Of a stretch of DNA of 9,589 nucleotides, positions 6,507-9,589 are shown piece after piece. The number at the start of each line of letters is the position of its first letter. The first letter of the stretch is position 1. The stretch comes from Phycisphaerae bacterium (GTDB lineage Bacteria; Planctomycetota; Phycisphaerae; Sedimentisphaerales; Anaerohalosphaeraceae), in assembly GCA_021736615.1 (NCBI GenBank), contig JAIPFN010000227.1:1-9589 (forward strand), written 5' to 3'. Under the pieces are notes generated by a model that worked only from the letters and a program-made list of their open reading frames with translations, ran no database searches and was not told the origin of the DNA. The position numbers and the translations under genes are program-made.

Positions 6507-8257
6507 GTATCTTCGTTTTCTGCCCCAGTGGCTTCTTCAGGCATTTTCCAAAACCAATGGCCCTCTCCGCCAAAACTGCTTTTACATGCTTTAATTCCTA
6601 ATACTTTTTTTGCTCTGTGTAGCATTTTCTCGCTATAACCGAATTTTTCCCCCTCGGCGAATAGGGTTTTACTCGTGGCAGTTTTTCCTTCGCTCAACCG
6701 TTCCCTGAGCCATTCTGTCGCCTCTTCAATTTTCAATGTTTTTGCCAGGACGTCATCCATGGAGAAGTCAACTCTTTCGCTATCCCAGATAACAGTTGCA
6801 TTATCTCCGATAGCGAATTTTAAACCTTGAGGTTTGGGGCCTATATTACATTTAATATTGAGCAATAACCTATAGCCGGTTGATACCTTATCACCGCCAT
6901 CATCTTCAATTTGCTCTTTAATCCCCCAGACTAATCTAGGAACAGCTGACCATGCCCGGCTTCCTATGGTCCGGTTGATAAAACCTATCCCCACTTTCTT
7001 ATTGAGATGGGATAAAACCAGTACCGCAACATTTCGTCTTGCAGCAAAATCAACTAATGGCTTTAATGCCTGTCTTACTTCTTTGTTTGAATTCTCATTG
7101 CATGAAACATAAGAGTTTATCGGGTCGAATATGACAAGTCGTGTACCTGGGAATTCGTCTATAATATCATCAAGCTGCTCGATATTGGATTCAATGTCAA
7201 AAAAACTTTCCTCTCCGGCTTTATTTACAACATTTTCGGCAAGGTGTATTCGTGACAGTTCAGCACCATTCGCCATAAGCCGGGGTACTAAAACCTCTGC
7301 AACTGCTTCTTCATGGTTGAAAAGTATGACATCACCTTTAGGATTGTCTATGCCAGGGGCGTTCGGCCATTGCGATCCTGTCGTAACTCGTGCTATTATG
7401 TCGCTTGCTACAGTCGATTTTCCTACACCTTCCTGAGCGACTACAGACGTAACCATTGCCAGGGGGATTATTTCGGGCTGTAACCATTGAACTTTTTTGG
7501 GTTCAACCTCGGATAGTCTTTTAGATTGTAGTTTTCTGTTAGATTCAGGCTTAAAGCTTTTAGTTTCGTCAACCCGAAGCATTAAACCCTCAATAGTACC
7601 GCCAGTTCCCATCCAATCGCTAACATCCCCTTTTTCCGGCAGGTCGTCAAGCTCGACTATTCTGATTTCTTTGACGATACGAAACAAAGACCTGGCAATA
7701 GATTGCATGTGTTCCCGGCCGGTTTCGTCGTTGTCGGGCAGCAGAACAACTTTTCTGCCTTTCAGGTATTCATTGAACTCATCGCACCACTTGCCTGCTC
7801 CGAAGGGGTTAGTTGTCGCTGTCAGTCCCAGGCATGCCAGCGTATCGCAATCTTTTTCACCTTCAGGGATAAATACCCAATCTTTCTTATCGCTGGCTAA
7901 TAATTCCGGCAGACGGTACGGTATCTTAGCTTCGCCGTTTAATCCTGACTGTCCATCGGGGCGGGTCACAGGGAAAACTTTATTCGGTGTTCGGTTGATT
8001 GTGTACCGGGTGTTGTTCTTCCTGTCTCGATAGTTATATGATTCTTTGCTGTTGATTCCGAGTGCTTTTGTGATGTCGTTGTATTTGCAGCCTGCATGAC
8101 AGTGGATTAAAATCTTGTCACCACCATCCGTAACAGTCAGGCTTGCCTTGTTGTCGTCATGGCAGGGACACTGGCATTGGTATTTTCCAGAGCCCGTTTG
8201 CTTGACTGATTTGCCGAGGCTCTCTAATGCATTTCGTATACTTGACATATCGTTCAC
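6503..8257 (-). CDS. Replicative primase-helicase (CHC2-like zinc finger, TOPRIM, RepA-like ATPase)
   Basis: A 584-residue element replication protein. The zinc-binding N-terminus has C30-P-C-H33 and C53-HAG-C57, as in phage and plasmid primases. A TOPRIM domain follows with PEGEKD (Glu132/Glu134) and LLPDND (Asp175, Asp177), the acidic residues that bind metal. The ATPase half is of the hexameric RepA/AAA_25 type: Walker A AQEGVGKST (Lys280), Walker B RLVIFDP (Asp378) and the motif VLVLSHLNK near 412-420. The C-terminus (about 505-572) looks like a winged helix ending in GEGHWFWKMP. The GTG start at 8257 has GGAG 8 bases upstream and overlaps the preceding stop as GTGA. The ATG three codons later is too far from that site. 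It probably primes and unwinds the excised element; an archaeo-eukaryotic primase domain is absent. The ATPase could alternatively serve mainly as a loader. Stop TAA lies 235 bases upstream of the integrase ATG. Confidence 0.9.
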   Translation of the reverse strand: MNDMSSIRNALESLGKSVKQTGSGKYQCQCPCHDDNKASLTVTDGGDKILIHCHAGCKYNDITKALGINSKESYNYRDRKNNTRYTINRTPNKVFPVTRPDGQSGLNGEAKIPYRLPELLASDKKDWVFIPEGEKDCDTLACLGLTATTNPFGAGKWCDEFNEYLKGRKVVLLPDNDETGREHMQSIARSLFRIVKEIRIVELDDLPEKGDVSDWMGTGGTIEGLMLRVDETKSFKPESNRKLQSKRLSEVEPKKVQWLQPEIIPLAMVTSVVAQEGVGKSTVASDIIARVTTGSQWPNAPGIDNPKGDVILFNHEEAVAEVLVPRLMANGAELSRIHLAENVVNKAGEESFFDIESNIEQLDDIIDEFPGTRLVIFDPINSYVSCNENSNKEVRQALKPLVDFAARRNVAVLVLSHLNKKVGIGFINRTIGSRAWSAVPRLVWGIKEQIEDDGGDKVSTGYRLLLNIKCNIGPKPQGLKFAIGDNATVIWDSERVDFSMDDVLAKTLKIEEATEWLRERLSEGKTATSKTLFAEGEKFGYSEKMLHRAKKVLGIKACKSSFGGEGHWFWKMPEEATGAENEDT

Positions 8258-8493
8258 GATTGTGTCTCCAAAAGCTGCATAAAATTATCCGCATTCGGCA
8301 TGTTCCAGTCGACCCATTTTTTCAAATGCGACAATTTCCAGACTTTACACCCGCCGAGTTTATAGGAAGGCGGGATTTGCCCCGACGATTCCATTTCTGC
8401 CCACTTCCGGGGGCTTACCCCGGATATGGCGGCAGCTTGTGCTGTACGACAAAGTAAAGGCTCAGGGAGATTGATTTGTGGTTTTGTTTTCAT
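8254..8493 (-). CDS. AlpA/excisionase-like helix-turn-helix protein
   Basis: A 79-residue DNA-binding protein. The core at about residues 12-63 (LLCRTAQAAAISGVSPRKW, then SGQIPPSYKLGGCKVWKLSHLKKW) is the MerR/AlpA-type winged helix: a first helix, a recognition helix after GVS, a beta wing with the usual P-x-LGG-x-x-x-W pattern, and a closing helix. Proteins of this form act as excisionases or as regulators of integrase genes in integrated elements. That role fits the integrase and primase it sits beside. Its ATG overlaps the stop of the upstream small ORF as ATGA, and its TGA overlaps the primase GTG as GTGA, so all three are likely translationally coupled. The only ribosome-site-like string, AGGGA, is about 11 bases from the ATG. 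The fold is confident; excisionase versus regulator is open. Confidence 0.8.
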   Translation of the reverse strand: MKTKPQINLPEPLLCRTAQAAAISGVSPRKWAEMESSGQIPPSYKLGGCKVWKLSHLKKWVDWNMPNADNFMQLLETQS

Positions 8494-8801
8494 CGGTTCT
8501 GCTTTCCCTGAATGTCGTAAAACTGATACAACCGAGTTTTGAATTGACTCCAGTAAAATATCTCAATCTCATGCAGCAACGGGTTTTGAAGTAATAGAAG
8601 AAGTTCCACGGCTTTTTGTTTAAGCTTCCCGCTTGATCGTGGTACACAATCTTGGTATAATTCATTCTGATGAATGTTATTTGGGGTTGTCGTTGCCGCG
8701 ACACCCCTTCTTTTTTTACCCTTTTCACTTTGCATTTTTGTCAATACCGCAAACGCCGAAGCATTACTAAGACGGGATGCAGCCGTTGTCCTATTTTTCA
8801 T
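8490..8801 (-). CDS. Small protein of unknown function, coupled to the AlpA-like gene
   Basis: I do not recognise this 103-residue protein. It begins with a basic, alanine- and serine-rich stretch (KNRTTAASRLSNASAF, then KKRRG). Its second half is more hydrophobic and helical (KQKAVELLLLLQNPLLHEI) with a tyrosine- and glutamine-rich end. No signal peptide or clear membrane span is seen. The main support for reality is the exact ATGA overlap with the next gene and its fit in a 370-base space between two clear genes in the same operon. Against it, the ATG at 8801 has only AGGG three bases upstream, too close for a good ribosome site. A TTG four codons earlier (8813) is no better. The overlapping minus-strand frame 8462-8728 would run far into the AlpA-like gene and is less likely. 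Confidence 0.5.
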   Translation of the reverse strand: MKNRTTAASRLSNASAFAVLTKMQSEKGKKRRGVAATTTPNNIHQNELYQDCVPRSSGKLKQKAVELLLLLQNPLLHEIEIFYWSQFKTRLYQFYDIQGKQNR

Positions 8802-8851
8802 AATCCCTGCCAACCTGATCGCAAGGGCAAATGTTTTTTACATTATCGGAG

Positions 8852-9058
8852 TCAATTCTTTGGGGATTCATGTGTCGATTCCTTTTGCGATCTTGTGTTA
8901 AGATATTCCTCGACCGCGACCAGAGCGGTTTCGTGGTAAACCCTTATATTGGCTGCCATACCGCATGGGTTTATACCCAGCTTCCGCAGCGCGTAGCTCA
9001 CCTTGTCACGGTCTGTATTGAGTTGTTTGGCGATTATGCCGGTGGTTATATATTCCAT
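8852..9058 (-). CDS. Small HTH DNA-binding protein, putative element regulator
   Basis: A 68-residue protein with a helix-turn-helix at residues 4-29 (ITTGIIAKQLNTDRDKVSYA), followed by LRKLGINPCGMAANIRVYHE, a short wing, and a final helix ALVAVEEYL. This is a MerR-like or excisionase-like winged helix in which the second helix (DRDKVSYALRKL) would read DNA. The ATG at 9058 is well placed: AAAGG lies 8 bases upstream. It is the first gene after a likely terminator and a short AT-rich gap, so it probably heads the leftward operon and controls it or the integrase promoter. The stop precedes the next ORF by 50 bases. The tail after residue 57 (RSQKESTHESPKN) is polar and probably disordered. It may be the protein that binds the inverted repeat at 6304-6320, but that is only a guess. 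Confidence 0.75.
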   Translation of the reverse strand: MEYITTGIIAKQLNTDRDKVSYALRKLGINPCGMAANIRVYHETALVAVEEYLNTRSQKESTHESPKN

Positions 9059-9081
9059 CAGATTTACCTTTCAATAGAATT

Positions 9082-9110
9082 AAATTATTTCTACTGAGAG
9101 TATAAATCAA
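9082..9110 (-). promoter_or_regulatory. Weak candidate promoter of the leftward operon
   Basis: The AT-rich gap upstream of the HTH gene offers TTGATT (9110-9105), a 17-base spacer and TAATTT (9087-9082) on the minus strand. The -10 is poor, and other TA-rich hexamers such as TATACT (9104-9099) are nearby without a matching -35. A promoter here is expected from the terminator upstream, but the exact one is uncertain. Confidence 0.3.
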
Positions 9111-9115
9111 AAATG

Positions 9116-9147
9116 AAAAAAGTCTGTCCTGACGTTCGTCACTGACA
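9116..9147 (-). terminator. Probable terminator of the rightmost gene
   Basis: Reading leftward after the stop at 9156, TGTC and TGACG pair with CGTCA and GACA around an AA loop (9147-9125). The stem is interrupted by a small AG/G internal loop. Three bases later comes a run of six T (9121-9116). The gap before the T-run and the internal loop weaken it, but position and strand fit termination ahead of the HTH operon. The same stretch is rich in TGAC/GTCA half-sites, so it could instead be an operator. Confidence 0.45.
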
Positions 9148-9155
9148 TGAACTAA

Positions 9156-9589
9156 CTAGTCATGACACGCGTCATCAGTAGGTTTGAAGTACCCTTTTCC
9201 ATGATTGGCAAGGATCCCCCGTTTTATTAGATTTGACAATGTTCCTCTATAGTGAGAAGAATAATCATAACCAGCTTTTTTTAAGAGATTACGTCCCCTT
9301 ATAGTCTTATCATTCAAGGCATCTAGTATATTTCTTTCTGTATCGGTTAACTCATGTTTGTCTGGTGGCGTTGAAGAAGTACGTACAGTTTCTGTTTCAG
9401 TCGCCGAGGGTTCCAATTCAGCTATCGGCCATTTCGTTTTAACTTCCCGCAATTCCGCTGCCAGTTGCGTAAGGAGTTTATGGATTTCCGGGGCCATAAT
9501 CGATATATCGCCATTCTCTGTTTTATAGTGGCTCAGGGAGTATGAAATAATATCTCTGGCTTGATCGTGTATATAGCTGATCTCATCGA
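9156..9589 (-). CDS. Winged-helix-like protein of unknown function (5' end beyond the window)
   Basis: The frame ends at TAG (9158-9156) and stays open to the right edge, so at least 144 codons are coding. The first ATG in the window (9497) is probably internal: the residues before it (for example ISYIHDQARDII and SLSHYKTENGDISI) read like ordinary protein, and no good ribosome site precedes it. The N-terminal visible part is helical and charged (IHKLLTQLAAELREVKTKW). A proline-, serine- and threonine-rich linker follows. Then comes a domain resembling a winged helix: LTDTERNILDALNDKTIRGR, a helix NLLKKAGY, a likely recognition helix YRGTLSNLIKRGIL, and a wing GKGYFKP. It could be a regulator or a replication accessory factor; I cannot name the family. 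It is separated from the next gene by a likely terminator. Confidence 0.7.
   Translation of the reverse strand, partial: DEISYIHDQARDIISYSLSHYKTENGDISIMAPEIHKLLTQLAAELREVKTKWPIAELEPSATETETVRTSSTPPDKHELTDTERNILDALNDKTIRGRNLLKKAGYDYSSHYRGTLSNLIKRGILANHGKGYFKPTDDACHD

Noticed and set aside
8462..8728. Minus-strand 88-codon frame
   Set aside because: It overlaps the same strand of the unknown ORF throughout and enters the well-supported AlpA-like gene in another frame.
8674..8901. Plus-strand 75-codon frame with a very hydrophobic, membrane-like translation
   Set aside because: It lies antisense to the small unknown ORF and the end of the HTH gene. Reverse complements of lysine- and glutamate-rich codons give phenylalanine- and leucine-rich translations, and no ribosome site precedes it.
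1..9589. CRISPR array, insertion sequence ends, toxin-antitoxin or defence genes
   Set aside because: No regularly spaced repeats, no transposase other than the tyrosine recombinase, and no motif of a known defence family were found on either strand.

Overview
The window joins two unlike pieces of DNA at a tRNA gene. Positions 1 to about 4691 are bacterial chromosome carrying nitrogen-assimilation genes. From the 3' part of a serine tRNA gene (4692-4781) to the right edge lies an integrated mobile element whose genes all read leftward. The host is probably a planctomycete, perhaps of the Phycisphaerae/Sedimentisphaera type. That is inference: the glutamate synthase architecture and the N-terminal style of the integrase (MRVFKDTYTDKKGK, WYIDFRDH) resemble proteins I associate with Planctomycetota, and no search was possible.

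Host part. A plus-strand pair encodes a split glutamate synthase (GOGAT). The first gene, cut by the left edge, carries the end of one FMN-type synthase domain, an 8-cysteine ferredoxin segment and then a complete FMN-type synthase domain with its own cysteine cluster. The second gene (1922-4522) fuses a class II glutamine amidotransferase domain to a GXGXG beta-helix domain and has no FMN domain. Together they supply the parts normally found in one long GltB chain: ammonia release from glutamine, channelling, and reductive transfer to 2-oxoglutarate.

Junction. tRNA-Ser(GCU) is intact and is the likely integration site. The tyrosine recombinase gene lies just beyond it in the opposite orientation, and its reading frame runs into the tRNA gene, so its last 22 or so residues are antisense tRNA sequence. 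A strong hairpin terminator sits between the tRNA and the main body of the integrase gene.

Element. Right to left on the minus strand: a winged-helix-like protein open at the right edge, a likely terminator, a 68-residue HTH protein, a small unknown ORF, an AlpA/excisionase-like HTH protein, a zinc finger-TOPRIM-RepA-type primase-helicase, a 235-base regulatory gap and the integrase. The unknown ORF, the AlpA-like gene and the primase-helicase overlap by 4 bases each (ATGA, GTGA), which suggests a coupled operon. The integrase has its own promoter: a consensus TTGACA, a 17-base spacer and CAAAAT, with a perfect 17-base inverted repeat over the -10 box that looks like an operator. Integrase plus excisionase-like protein plus primase-helicase suggests an element that can replicate after excision, such as a phage satellite, cryptic prophage or integrative plasmid. 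Its other end and any cargo lie beyond base 9589. No defence system, CRISPR array or insertion sequence is visible.
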